From JACDAN01 sp963802375 (GTDB taxonomy: Bacteria; Actinomycetota; Thermoleophilia; Gaiellales; Gaiellaceae), in the NCBI GenBank assembly GCA_963802375.1, contig CAWDIJ010000013.1, positions 173,519 through 237,518 on the forward strand: 64,000 nucleotides of DNA, written 5' to 3'. How positions within the stretch are numbered: position 1 is the first letter of the stretch; each line of letters starts with the position of its first letter. This document shows positions 50,267 to 57,691 of the stretch, one piece after another. A program made the position numbers and the translations under genes. The notes beneath the pieces are model-generated. The model was not told where the DNA came from. It ran no database searches and saw only the letters and a list, made by a program, of their open reading frames with translations.

Positions 50267-50352
50267 CCCGCGACCTCTGGGACGCGATCAGGGCTCGGCT
50301 CGAGGCGAGAGGCGATCGTTCTGGCGTTGAGATGGCGTCAGACGGCGACTAG

Positions 50353-50377
50353 CAATTGTCGGGTCGAGCGACAATTG
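50353..50377. repeat. Inverted repeat CAATTGTCG-N7-CGACAATTG
   Basis: A perfect 9-bp inverted repeat, unusually AT-rich for this genome, lies 25 bases left of the first tRNA-Asp-like copy. It may be a recombinase arm site, a regulator site, or a terminator remnant of the old tRNA gene. Confidence 0.5.
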
Positions 50378-50402
50378 GGCCGCTTTGCAGGGACCTTGAG
50401 AG

Positions 50403-50443
50403 ACGGGAGCGACGGGACTCGAACCCGCGACCTCCGGCGTGAC
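50403..50443 (-). repeat. 41-bp direct repeat, tRNA-Asp 3' part (copy A, putative att site)
   Basis: On the minus strand this reads GTCACGCCGGAGGTCGCGGG, TTCGAGTCCCGT and CGCTCCCGT: half of the anticodon arm, the variable loop, the T arm and the acceptor 3' strand of a tRNA-Asp(GTC). It is identical over 41 bases to copy B (53888-53928). The sequence 5' of GTCAC is not tRNA. Such duplicated tRNA ends are the normal product of site-specific integration. Confidence 0.75.
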
Positions 50444-50582
50444 GGTTCCGCGCCGTGCCTTGCCGCGCGTCCTCGCTGGTCTCGGTTGGTCGCTCGTTGC
50501 GCGGCTTTCCCAGTCCTGGCCTCGCCGACGTTCGCCACCGGTTGCCGCCGCTGCGTTCCACGGACGTTCCAGAACGCTGCGG
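50429..50582 (+). repeat. Repeat R2 (family of three)
   Basis: It starts within tRNA-like copy A and continues through GTTCCGCGCCGT, CTTGCCGCGCGTCCTCG, TTGCGCGGCTTTCCC and CCGGTTGCCGCCG to the GTTCCAGAACG block. It matches R1 and R3 at most positions. Unlike those two it lacks the ~25-base insert AGGGCGGTCGCT region near its left end. Confidence 0.75.
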
Positions 50583-50791
50583 GTGCTGGCGGAAACACTC
50601 ACACTCGTCTCACTGGTCCACGACCTCGGCTGACCCTCACGTGGACTTTCGTCCCGCGCGGCAGCCTGCGCCCGACCGGCGGTCGTTGCGAGCTCACGCG
50701 GCCTTTCTGACGGTCGTTGAGTAAGCCCTACTTACCCTTCCGATGGCGCAACGCCTGGCGGCAAGCAGCCCGTACGGCGGCGTCGTTACCC

Positions 50792-51904
50792 TCACGGCGC
50801 GTGTGTCGTGGGGCGGCGCGGCTCGACGGCAGCGGAGCCCCTGAGCTGCGCACGGCGCCACGGGACGACGACCTCTCGCACGACAAGGTCGACGATCGCC
50901 GCGGCAGGGACGGCGACGAACGCTCCGACGGCGCCGCCGAGGGAGGCGCCCGCGAGGACCGCGACGAACACGAGCAGCGGATGGATGTCGAGCTGATCGC
51001 CCTCGACGACCGGGGAGATCACGTACCCCTGCAGGTTCTGGATCAAGATCGACGCCAGGAACGTCAGCACGAACGTCCGCGGGCTGTCGAGTGCCGCGAT
51101 CGCGAAGAGTGGGATGCGCGCCAGCCAGCTGCCGATGAGCGGGATCAACTCTCCGAAGGCCACGATCACGGAGAGCGGGATCGCGAAGGGCACTCCGATC
51201 ACGATCAGCGAGACGTACGTGAGTGCTCCGACGATCGCCATCACGATCACCTTCGCGCGGAGGTATCCGCCGATCCGCAGCCAGGTCCGGTCGAGGACGA
51301 GGCCGGTGCGACGCCGATGATCGGGGTACGTCAACGACAGAACGAAGTCACGGATCCGCAGCCGATTCGTGAGGAGGAGCAGCGAGATGAAAAACACCGC
51401 AAGCAGGTCGATGAAGATCGAGAAGACGTCGCCCGGAAGCGCGGCGGCCCGCTCGCCCGCACGGTCGAGGATTGCGTCTCCGAGCCGCGACAGCTGCTCC
51501 TCGAACGGCGGCAGCGCAGGAAAGTCGGTCCGAAGCTCGGCGTAGGCCTCACGGATTCCGTCGTAGCGGTCGGCGTACTCCGGCGCGCGGTCGGCGAACT
51601 CGACCACCTGACCGAGAAGCGGCGGCACGACGATCCAGCCGATGCCGACGATGACCGCGAAGCACGCGATGTAGATCACCGCCGCGGCCAGCCCGAGCGG
51701 CAGGCGAAACCGCCGGTGAAGCCACTCGCTCGGCCCCGTCAGCGCCGCGGCGAAGAGCACGCTCACGAACAAGACGAGCAGGACGTGACGCACCATGAAC
51801 AGGACGACAACCGCGACGACGGTCAAGATGGCGAACAGCAGCCCGAGATAAATCGGCAGGGCCCGGTGGACGAGCGACTCACGGGAACTGCCCGACGGCG
51901 CCAT
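50792..51904 (-). CDS. AI-2E family (PerM-like) transporter
   Basis: The 370-residue membrane protein has about eight helices. It has the AI-2E family layout: two N-terminal helix pairs, a soluble loop (residues ~115-165), then ILDRAGE and the C-terminal blocks FGELIPLIGSW, LASILIQNLQGYVISPVV and DIHPLLVFVAVLAGASLGGA. Members export autoinducer-2 or act as Na+/H+ antiporters. It is a single gene lying between the two tRNA-Asp-like copies, so it may have travelled as cargo of the lost element, although its GC-rich codon use is like the chromosome. Confidence 0.9.
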   Translation of the reverse strand: MAPSGSSRESLVHRALPIYLGLLFAILTVVAVVVLFMVRHVLLVLFVSVLFAAALTGPSEWLHRRFRLPLGLAAAVIYIACFAVIVGIGWIVVPPLLGQVVEFADRAPEYADRYDGIREAYAELRTDFPALPPFEEQLSRLGDAILDRAGERAAALPGDVFSIFIDLLAVFFISLLLLTNRLRIRDFVLSLTYPDHRRRTGLVLDRTWLRIGGYLRAKVIVMAIVGALTYVSLIVIGVPFAIPLSVIVAFGELIPLIGSWLARIPLFAIAALDSPRTFVLTFLASILIQNLQGYVISPVVEGDQLDIHPLLVFVAVLAGASLGGAVGAFVAVPAAAIVDLVVREVVVPWRRAQLRGSAAVEPRRPTTHAP

Positions 51905-52056
51905 CTCGACCGGATACCCGTGAAGGGGCGGTGCTAGTCGTCCGACCCGTATCGCCGGATCACGACGAGCCGTCGCCTTTTCCAGCAGTCATTCCGATGA
52001 ACATTGGGCTCCGCGACCCTGACGACCTGCGCAAGATCGCGATATAGCGCCGGGGC
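51905..52056. other. Gap upstream of the AI-2E gene
   Basis: No convincing gene is seen. A minus-strand frame runs through here (51934-52395) but its N-terminal part is Arg-rich and has no family features. The gap probably holds the AI-2E promoter. Confidence 0.3.
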
Positions 52057-52164
52057 ATGGAGGAGAAGGTCCATTGGGCTTGGTGGACGGTTTGCGCCGT
52101 CGTCGGCCACGACTTCGAACCATTCCGGGAACGCCCGTACATCCTGCGCTGCGAACGCTGCTGA
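52057..52164 (+). CDS. Putative 35-residue protein with C-terminal CxxC
   Basis: The frame encodes MEEKVHWAWWTVCAVVGHDF then EPFRERPYILRCERC. The GHxF...CxRC pattern resembles very small zinc-ribbon-like proteins. An AT-rich GATATAGC lies just upstream and could be a -10 box. No database support can be given here; it might also be a fragment. Confidence 0.35.
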   Translation: MEEKVHWAWWTVCAVVGHDFEPFRERPYILRCERC

Positions 52165-52415
52165 CGCCTGAATCCCATCCGACGCCCGGAGGATGAGACG
52201 CCGTAGGTTCGCGAGGGGCCGGGTCGTGGGAAGCGTCCTACGCGTTCGGCTCGCCACCCGGCACTCTCCGGGGCGCATCGACGCGCAGGACCACCCCGCA
52301 CGAACCGCACGTCTGTAGCCACTTTGACACTCAGTCCGTCCTCTGCTTGACAGACACGCGTGTGCGGCAGGCCTACGGTCAAGGCATGCACTCACACCTA
52401 CCAGAGGGAGGAACG

Positions 52416-52652
52416 ATGAGTCACAAGAAGCGATTCAGTATCAAGCTCGTCGCGCTCGGGTTCGGGGTCGCCGCTATCGCTGCGCCGTCGGCACAGGCGA
52501 GGCCGGATCCGGAGCCAACCGGCCCGGAGCTGCGGGCGCTGCACCAGGCGATTGTGGCGAAGAGCGTTCGAGTCGCGGCTGCCAAAGTGGTACAGCGGGT
52601 CTCGCTGCCTCGGCGGCCGATCCGAGAATATGAGCCGGGAGAGTCCGGCTAG
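52416..52652 (+). CDS. Small secreted protein of unknown function
   Basis: The 78-residue product has a signal peptide (MSHKKRFSIKLVALGFGVAA, cleavage near AQARPD) and a short mature part of about 48 residues rich in Val, Ala and Arg. A strong ribosome site (GGGAGGA) precedes the ATG and a classic hairpin terminator follows the stop, so it is a well-formed single-gene unit. No family recognised. It lies between the tRNA-Asp-like copies. Confidence 0.65.
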   Translation: MSHKKRFSIKLVALGFGVAAIAAPSAQARPDPEPTGPELRALHQAIVAKSVRVAAAKVVQRVSLPRRPIREYEPGESG

Positions 52653-52656
52653 ATAA

Positions 52657-52695
52657 GAAGCCACCCGCGCTCACCTGTGCGGGTGGCTTCCTCTT
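52657..52695 (+). terminator. Rho-independent-like terminator
   Basis: GAAGCCACCCGC, a ten-base loop, and GCGGGTGGCTTC form a perfect 12-bp stem followed by CTCTT. It starts four bases after the stop of the small secreted protein. Confidence 0.85.
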
Positions 52696-52738
52696 AGTCG
52701 TCCAGCCCTCCGGCGTGAATCGCGCAGAACTTGACAAG

Positions 52739-52885
52739 TCACCTAACCGTGGTGCGGCCGTCGAACGTCGATTCGTCGAGTAGCGCCAGGTAGTCGGCGA
52801 CGCGGATCACGGGGGCATCACTGGTTCGAGCCCAGCTACCGCCCATTCGCACCCCTCTCGCGCTCATGGCAAGGGAGGCCAGCAT
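52739..52885 (-). pseudogene. C-terminal fragment of an unidentified gene
   Basis: A minus-strand frame encodes a 48-residue piece ending DAPVIRVADYLALLDES then TFDGRTTVR, with good coding character. The frame is open upstream to the edge of repeat R3, so it is more likely a truncated gene tail than a full small gene. The family is not recognised. Confidence 0.35.
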
Positions 52886-52910
52886 CTCGTAGCCGCGCAG
52901 CCTAGGGAGT

Positions 52911-53112
52911 GACCTCCGGCTTCGTATTAGGGCGGTCGCTGTGGCGTGACAGTTCCGCGCCGTACCTTGCCGCGCGTCCTCGCCGGTCTCCGTTGGTCGC
53001 TCGTTGCGCGGCTTTCCCGGTCCTGGCCTTGCCGGCGTTCACCACTGGTTGCCGCCGCTGCGTTCCACGAGCGTTCCAGGACGGCCGCGTGCCGGGCCGC
53101 GGCTTGCGGCCG
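52911..53112 (+). repeat. Repeat R3 (family of three)
   Basis: About 200 bases match R1 in the same orientation, including the shared left-end insert AGGGCGGTCGCT and the right-end GCGGCTTGCGGCC. The left end carries GACCTCCGGC and GTGACAGTTCCGCGCC, echoing the tRNA-Asp-like core and its R2 junction. The next ~210 bases show no gene. Confidence 0.8.
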
Positions 53113-53325
53113 TCGCTGACACAGATGCTTGCATTGGCCGGGGTGTGGGAGGTCGACAAGTCAGGCGACGAGTCTCGCCTTGACGCTGCCTCCCTGATGA
53201 AGGTGAAGCTAATGCTGAGGGCGACTACAGCTGGATCTCCGAACTGCGCAGTTAGACCGCCATGCGCGAGTCGGCCACGACGAGAGCGGTGGGATGAGGC
53301 GCCCGACGAATCTGGTTCGAGCACT

Positions 53326-53619
53326 TCATCGTCCCGCGGCTCTATCGGAACCCCGCTGGACGAGCGGTGCCGCCGCCGCCTTCGAGAGCCCGACAGCCTC
53401 GCCGTTCGCGCGAAGACTCGCTCCGGCCTGCGCCCCTTCCAACGCGCGCACCGCAAGATCCTCGCGGAGCTCGTCGAGCTCTAGCTGGCGCTCTCCGATC
53501 TTCTCGGCGAGTTCTTCGAGTAATCGGCGTTGATCCATTTCGAGCTCGGACGGTGGCCGACCTAGCGCTCCGCCCGCTGCGCGCTTCGCGTCTCGGGCCT
53601 GGAGCTCGTCACGAATCAT
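53326..53619 (-). CDS. Putative coiled-coil/helix-turn-helix protein
   Basis: The ~97-residue product has an acidic coiled coil (DQRRLLEELAEKIGERQLEL, then DELREDL) followed by a helix-turn-helix-like stretch (SLRANGEAVGLSKAAAAPLV). The composition fits a small DNA-binding protein of a mobile element. Several starts are possible; the ATG at 53619 is used, and the frame is open to 53682. It lies next to the integrase tail, so it may be an excisionase- or regulator-like remnant. No named family is recognised. Confidence 0.45.
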   Translation of the reverse strand: MIRDELQARDAKRAAGGALGRPPSELEMDQRRLLEELAEKIGERQLELDELREDLAVRALEGAQAGASLRANGEAVGLSKAAAAPLVQRGSDRAAGR

Positions 53620-53741
53620 TCGGATGTGGTCCTCCCGCCCCACCACCCCGATCGGCCCTGTCGAACCTTGGCGCGCTGGCACGTTCTACGTCCTGGCGGC
53701 GGCAACTTGCCGTCGGGAGTAGATCCAGGTCGCTTCGAACG

Positions 53742-53927
53742 GAGTTGACCTACGGGCACCTCTTCCCGGACGCGAACCGGGTGTTTCTCGACAGCCTCGA
53801 CGCACTCATAAACCCATCCACACCCCATCGCGCGAGCGCCGAAGACCGTGCCGAAAGAGAAAGTCCCTGTTACCAGGGACTTCGAACACGGGAGCGACGG
53901 GACTCGAACCCGCGACCTCCGGCGTGA
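53742..53927 (+). pseudogene. Tyrosine recombinase (integrase) C-terminal remnant reading into tRNA-Asp
   Basis: The frame begins ELTYGHLFPDANRVFLDSLD and continues ALINPS. TYGHLFPD carries the catalytic Tyr of actinophage-type integrases (usually DRYGHLFPD) and the following helix is typical of the C terminus. Nothing of the catalytic core precedes it. The frame then runs through the terminator hairpin and the tRNA-Asp part (giving RDSNPRPPA), a known artefact of integrase genes that end at their tRNA att site. Confidence 0.7.
53851..53882 (-). terminator. tRNA-Asp terminator hairpin
   Basis: On the minus strand AAGTCCCTG-gtaa-CAGGGACTT is a perfect 9-bp stem followed by TCTCTTTCGG, seven bases past the tRNA-Asp acceptor end. 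It is the natural terminator of a tRNA gene, so copy B keeps the original chromosomal 3' flank. Confidence 0.75.
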
Positions 53928-53928
53928 C
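53888..53928 (-). repeat. 41-bp direct repeat, tRNA-Asp 3' part (copy B, putative att site)
   Basis: Identical over 41 bases to copy A. Here seven more bases continue the tRNA, giving a full anticodon arm (CCGGC-CTGTCAC-GCCGG, anticodon GTC), then variable loop, T arm and acceptor 3' strand. The D arm and 5' acceptor strand are absent, so there is no functional tRNA. With copy A it frames a 3.5-kb segment. Confidence 0.75.
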
Positions 53929-53934
53929 AGGCCG

Positions 53935-54400
53935 GTTCGGGCTCGACCGGTACAGCAGGCTCCGACCCGGAACTACGGGCTGGAGCAGGCATTTCCTCGG
54001 CGAGCGAACCGGCTATGACCGACTACGACCAGCTACCGCCCGGCAGAGCCTGTGTAGTACGTGTGTAGTGGACCTGTTTGCGATCAAGGCAACCTCGGTC
54101 ACCTCCTCGGCCGGAGCGCGCGTCCGCCGGCGCGGCAGAGGATCCTGTGGGCGACGTGGGCGACCCCGGTGCACTGCCGCAGCCAGCGCGAGCGCCGCGC
54201 CTGTCTCGCGCGACCAGACGCCGATCCACGCGAGTGCGAGCAAGGAATGACCGCCGCCTCGACCAGCGGCCATTCGCGGCGCCCGATGACTAGCGCGTCG
54301 CCCGTAGACGGCGGCTCCGAATCGGATGTCTGCGCCGCGCGATTCGAGCACGACGCTCACGCGGGTGGCGCCGCGCGACGCTCGGAGAGATCCGGAGCTC
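53935..54400. other. Region right of copy B without a recognised gene
   Basis: About 465 bases hold only low-quality frames. A minus-strand frame (54013-54453) contains a hydrophobic stretch (SLLALAWIGVWSRETGAALA) that could be a gene relic but cannot be assigned. Confidence 0.3.
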
Positions 54401-56482
54401 CTAGGCCCGAACCGCGCTTTGTGCGCGCGGGCGAATTGCCTCGAGTAGGTCACGGCCCCGAGCGAAGGCGTCGACCCGGCCCCAGCGTCCGGGAATGTCG
54501 AGCAGCGCGAGGAGGCCGACGCTCTGCGGGAGCGCGGGATCGACGATCAAGTTGTCCCCGACGGGCTCGAGACCCAGCATCGTCCGGAGCAGAAGCAGCG
54601 GCGTCCCCGTGGACCATGCCTGCGGGCTGCATGCGGTGGGGTATTGCACGGGGTACTTCGTCAGTCCGCGCTCGTAGCCGCCGAATGCCTCCGGAAGGCG
54701 TCCATCGAAGAACTCGGCCGCGTCGAGGATTCCGGCGGCGATCTGCGCCGCCTCTTGCTTGAAGCCGTAGTTCCGCAGCCCCCAGGCGATGAAGGAGCAG
54801 TCGAACGGCCAGACGGTGCCGACGTGGTAGCCGATCGGGTTGTACCGACCTTCGCCCTCGGCGAGCGTGCGAATGCCCCAGCCGGAGAAGAGCCGCGGGC
54901 CCATGAGGTGGCGGACGACCGCTTTCGCCTTCGACTTGTCGACGATTCCGCTCCAGAGCAGATGGCCGTTGTTCGAGGAGAGGGCGTCGACCTGCTTTCC
55001 CTCATTGTCGAGCGCGAGGGCGAAAAACTCGCCGTCTGCGACCCAGAAGTCGCGGTTGAAGCGGCGCTTGAGTTCGCCCGCCTGCTGCTCCAATGCCTCG
55101 GCGAGCACCGGATCCTTCCAGACCGTCCGTGCGAGGCGGGCGCCGCGCAGCTTCGCGTCGTAGGCATAGCCCTGCAGCTCGCATGTCGCCCGCGGGAAGC
55201 CGGGCAGGCGTCCGTCGTGGTACGAGATCGAGTCCCAGGAGTCCTTCCAGCACTGGTTCTCGAGACCCGTTTGTTCGTTGCGCCGCTGGTACGAGACATA
55301 GCCGTTGCCCATCAGGTCGGCGTACTCGTCGATCCAGCGGAGGGCAGCGCGTGCCTCGTCCTCGAGATCGCGAACGAGCTTGCGGTCGCCGGTCCACCGC
55401 TCGTACTCGTCGAGCAGGACGACGTAGAGCGCCGTCGCGTCTGCATTCCCGTAGTACGGGCTGTGCGGGCGTTCCTCAAAGGCGGTCATCTCGCCGTAGC
55501 GCATTTCGTGCAGGATCCGGCCCGGATCCTCATCGCGGAAGTCGTCGACGCGCGTTCCCTGCCAGGCGCCCAGCGCCTTCAACGTCGTCGCCGCCAGCTC
55601 CGGCGTGAACGGAAGCGCCTGCAGGCTCGTGAAGATGCTGTCGCGGCCGAACATCGTCATGAACCAGGGCAGGCCGGCGGCGGGGAGGCTCTTCCCGCCT
55701 CCGACCACGGGGGGCGAGAAGCGCAGCGCCGCCAGGTCGACGAGGCTTCGGCGATACGTGGCTTTCAGCGAGTCCGAATCGGACTCGAGACGCGGCGCAT
55801 CGGCGAGCCACCGTTTGAGGCTGCGCTCCATGTTCGGTCGCGCCTGCCGCTCGCCGCGTTCGTACTTCGGCCGGGCGCGTGTTCCGCCGGGGCCCGCGGC
55901 CGTCACCACGTCGACGTCGGTCGTCCAGGCACCGTGCCCAGCGACGTCCACCTCGAAGGTCAGTCCGCGCTCGTCTATGCGCGCAGGCGCCGATGCCGAG
56001 ATCGCGGTCTGACGCTTGTAGGTGTCTCGCTCGTAGGTCAGCAGCAGCTGTCGCTTGTCCGCGGTCGCCGAGTACTTGCCCTTCTTCTTCAGTGCGTCCT
56101 TCACCTCGAAGAGGTCGGCGAAGTCGCTCGCGGCCTCGACGCGCACGGTCAGTCCCACCGGTTCGGCGTCGTGGTTGAGGATCGTGAGTTCCTCGTGGAA
56201 CCCGTCGCCGACGGCACGTCGGCGGATCACCGATAGCTTCGCGTCCACGTAGACCGTGCCCGTCCCGGGCACGAGGAAGAACTGAGACTCGAAGTACTGG
56301 AGGTCGTCGACGGAGAGCGGGTTCAACCTCTGACCGTCCATGGTGAGGATCCACGTGGAGAGGAAGCGGCAGTCGAACGAGAAGAGGCCGGTCGGGTCGG
56401 TGAGTGAGGCCTCGATGTCGCCGCGCGAGTCGCTGACGACGAAGGTGTTGCCGTCGAGAATCTTGACGAGACCGTCGTTCAT
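54401..56482 (-). CDS. Glycogen debranching (amylo-alpha-1,6-glucosidase-like) enzyme
   Basis: The 693-residue cytoplasmic protein has an N-terminal beta-sandwich domain (about 1-200; ILDGNTFVVSDSRGDI, LFSFDCRFLSTW) of the glycogen-debranching N-terminal type. A C-terminal (alpha/alpha)6 barrel follows (about 230-690) with PWFMTMFGRDSIFTSLQALP, LENQCWKDSWDSI and GRLPEAFGGY. Acidic residues in the GRDS and KDSWD motifs are the likely catalytic ones. It probably hydrolyses alpha-glucosidic links in glycogen-like or osmolyte sugars. It is translationally coupled (ATGA) to an SCP2-like gene. Confidence 0.85.
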   Translation of the reverse strand: MNDGLVKILDGNTFVVSDSRGDIEASLTDPTGLFSFDCRFLSTWILTMDGQRLNPLSVDDLQYFESQFFLVPGTGTVYVDAKLSVIRRRAVGDGFHEELTILNHDAEPVGLTVRVEAASDFADLFEVKDALKKKGKYSATADKRQLLLTYERDTYKRQTAISASAPARIDERGLTFEVDVAGHGAWTTDVDVVTAAGPGGTRARPKYERGERQARPNMERSLKRWLADAPRLESDSDSLKATYRRSLVDLAALRFSPPVVGGGKSLPAAGLPWFMTMFGRDSIFTSLQALPFTPELAATTLKALGAWQGTRVDDFRDEDPGRILHEMRYGEMTAFEERPHSPYYGNADATALYVVLLDEYERWTGDRKLVRDLEDEARAALRWIDEYADLMGNGYVSYQRRNEQTGLENQCWKDSWDSISYHDGRLPGFPRATCELQGYAYDAKLRGARLARTVWKDPVLAEALEQQAGELKRRFNRDFWVADGEFFALALDNEGKQVDALSSNNGHLLWSGIVDKSKAKAVVRHLMGPRLFSGWGIRTLAEGEGRYNPIGYHVGTVWPFDCSFIAWGLRNYGFKQEAAQIAAGILDAAEFFDGRLPEAFGGYERGLTKYPVQYPTACSPQAWSTGTPLLLLRTMLGLEPVGDNLIVDPALPQSVGLLALLDIPGRWGRVDAFARGRDLLEAIRPRAQSAVRA

Positions 56483-56817
56483 TGCTCCATCCCCGATGCC
56501 GGAACTAGGCGGCGGAGCAGGATGAGCAGCTCGGGGTCGCCTTCGACGGCTATCGCCCCCCGGAGCACGGCGGCTACCGGATTCACCTCACCGCTGGTGA
56601 TGCCATCGAAGACGGAGCTGTCCGCGCGCACGACGCAGTCGGCCTTGGCGTTCTTGTGCGACACCACGATAACGCCTTTGTCGATCGCGACATGCCAGCG
56701 TTTCGTCTGCTCACCGTTAGTGAGGTCGAAGCGCATCGAGGCTTTCACTCTCTCGAGTCGAGGCTCGTGACCGCGCGCCTTGAGGCCCTCGAAGAATCTC
56801 GTGGTCGTGTTGGTCAT
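56479..56817 (-). CDS. SCP2 sterol-binding-domain-like small protein
   Basis: The 112-residue protein shows an SCP2-like pattern: MRFDLTNGEQTKRWHVAIDK, GVIVVSHKNAKADCVVRADS and FDGITSGEVNPVAAVLRG then AIAVEGDPELL. This fold binds hydrophobic ligands. A strong ribosome site (GGAGGGAGC) selects the ATG at 56817 over one seven codons upstream. It precedes and overlaps the debranching-enzyme gene by four bases, an odd pairing whose meaning is unknown. Confidence 0.82.
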   Translation of the reverse strand: MTNTTTRFFEGLKARGHEPRLERVKASMRFDLTNGEQTKRWHVAIDKGVIVVSHKNAKADCVVRADSSVFDGITSGEVNPVAAVLRGAIAVEGDPELLILLRRLVPASGMEQ

Positions 56818-56893
56818 GCTCCCTCCTTGTCCGCTCAATCGCAGCGTCCAAACCGCGCTGGGCGTATGACATCAAGTGCCGCTCGGGGGCAGG

Positions 56894-57691
56894 TCAAGAG
56901 ATGATGTCGCGGGTGCGGAACGCAGCAAGGGAGACAGTGGCGGCGATGACGCCGTAGAGGACGACCAGCCCGAGCGAGGCGCCCCAGGCGAGTTGGTCGT
57001 TTCCGCCGGCAGCGAGCGTGTCCAGCGTGCCGCCGGGTAGATAGGGGCTGGCGTCCGGGGCGACGATGGAGATCAGGCCCTCCGCGACGAGCAGAAACCC
57101 GAGCCCGATGCCGATGGCGATGGCCGAGCTGCGGGTGAGCACGGCGAGCATGAGACCGATAAGCCCCCAGACGAGCCCTGCGATCGTGAAGTCGAAGAAG
57201 CCCTTCCCTAGCTCGGACGCGAAGTCGGTCTTCCATGCCTCGATCGAGATGCCCTCGAGCTTGGCGAGAGGCCGCGCGAAGAGGACGACGACGAGCGTCG
57301 TCACGGTCGTGGCCAGCAGCGTGAAGACGCCCAGGGCGGCGATCTTGCCGCCTAGGAGACGCGTCCTGTTCGGATGCGCCTGGGCGAGGATGCGGATCAG
57401 TCCCGTGCTGTAGTCGGTGGCCACCGCGATCGCCCAGAGCGCGAGCAGGATCACTCCGGCCAGCGTGCTCACGGTCGGCAGGGCGGTGAGGAAGCCGCCC
57501 GGGCTGGCGATCTCTGCGACGGTGTACGCGCCGGGGCCCTGTCCGGCTTCTGGCGGAGCAGCGGGTGCGCTCTCGGCCGATGTGAAGATGAAGACCGAGA
57601 CGATTCCCGCGAACAGCGCCATCAGCCCGATGCCTCCGAAGAGAAACGCCGGCCGCTGGATCCGGATCAGCTCCGAGCGGAAGGCGCGCAT
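56894..57691 (-). CDS. ABC-2 type permease (ABC-5)
   Basis: The 265-residue protein has six helices with the BcrB-like layout: short cytoplasmic start (RAFRSELIRIQRPAFLFGG), a large Pro/Ala-rich outer loop, ATDYSTGLIRILAQAHPNRT after helix 2, and GNDQLAWGASLGLVVLYGVI near the end. The GTGLIR-like motif marks the coupling helix. It overlaps the ATPase stop by one base. It is likely to export peptides, lipids or drugs. Confidence 0.87.
   Translation of the reverse strand: MRAFRSELIRIQRPAFLFGGIGLMALFAGIVSVFIFTSAESAPAAPPEAGQGPGAYTVAEIASPGGFLTALPTVSTLAGVILLALWAIAVATDYSTGLIRILAQAHPNRTRLLGGKIAALGVFTLLATTVTTLVVVLFARPLAKLEGISIEAWKTDFASELGKGFFDFTIAGLVWGLIGLMLAVLTRSSAIAIGIGLGFLLVAEGLISIVAPDASPYLPGGTLDTLAAGGNDQLAWGASLGLVVLYGVIAATVSLAAFRTRDIIS

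Noticed and set aside
51934..52395. Minus-strand 153-codon frame with WFEVVADDGANR and LAQVVRVAEPN segments.
   Set aside because: The first half is Arg/Cys-rich, no family is recognised, and a plus-strand small frame competes; coding status cannot be supported.
53888..53935. A functional tRNA-Asp gene.
   Set aside because: Only the anticodon arm, variable loop, T arm and 3' acceptor strand exist; D arm and 5' acceptor strand are missing.
54013..54453. Minus-strand 146-codon frame with one hydrophobic stretch.
   Set aside because: Composition is mostly shadow-like and it overlaps the 3' end of the debranching-enzyme gene.
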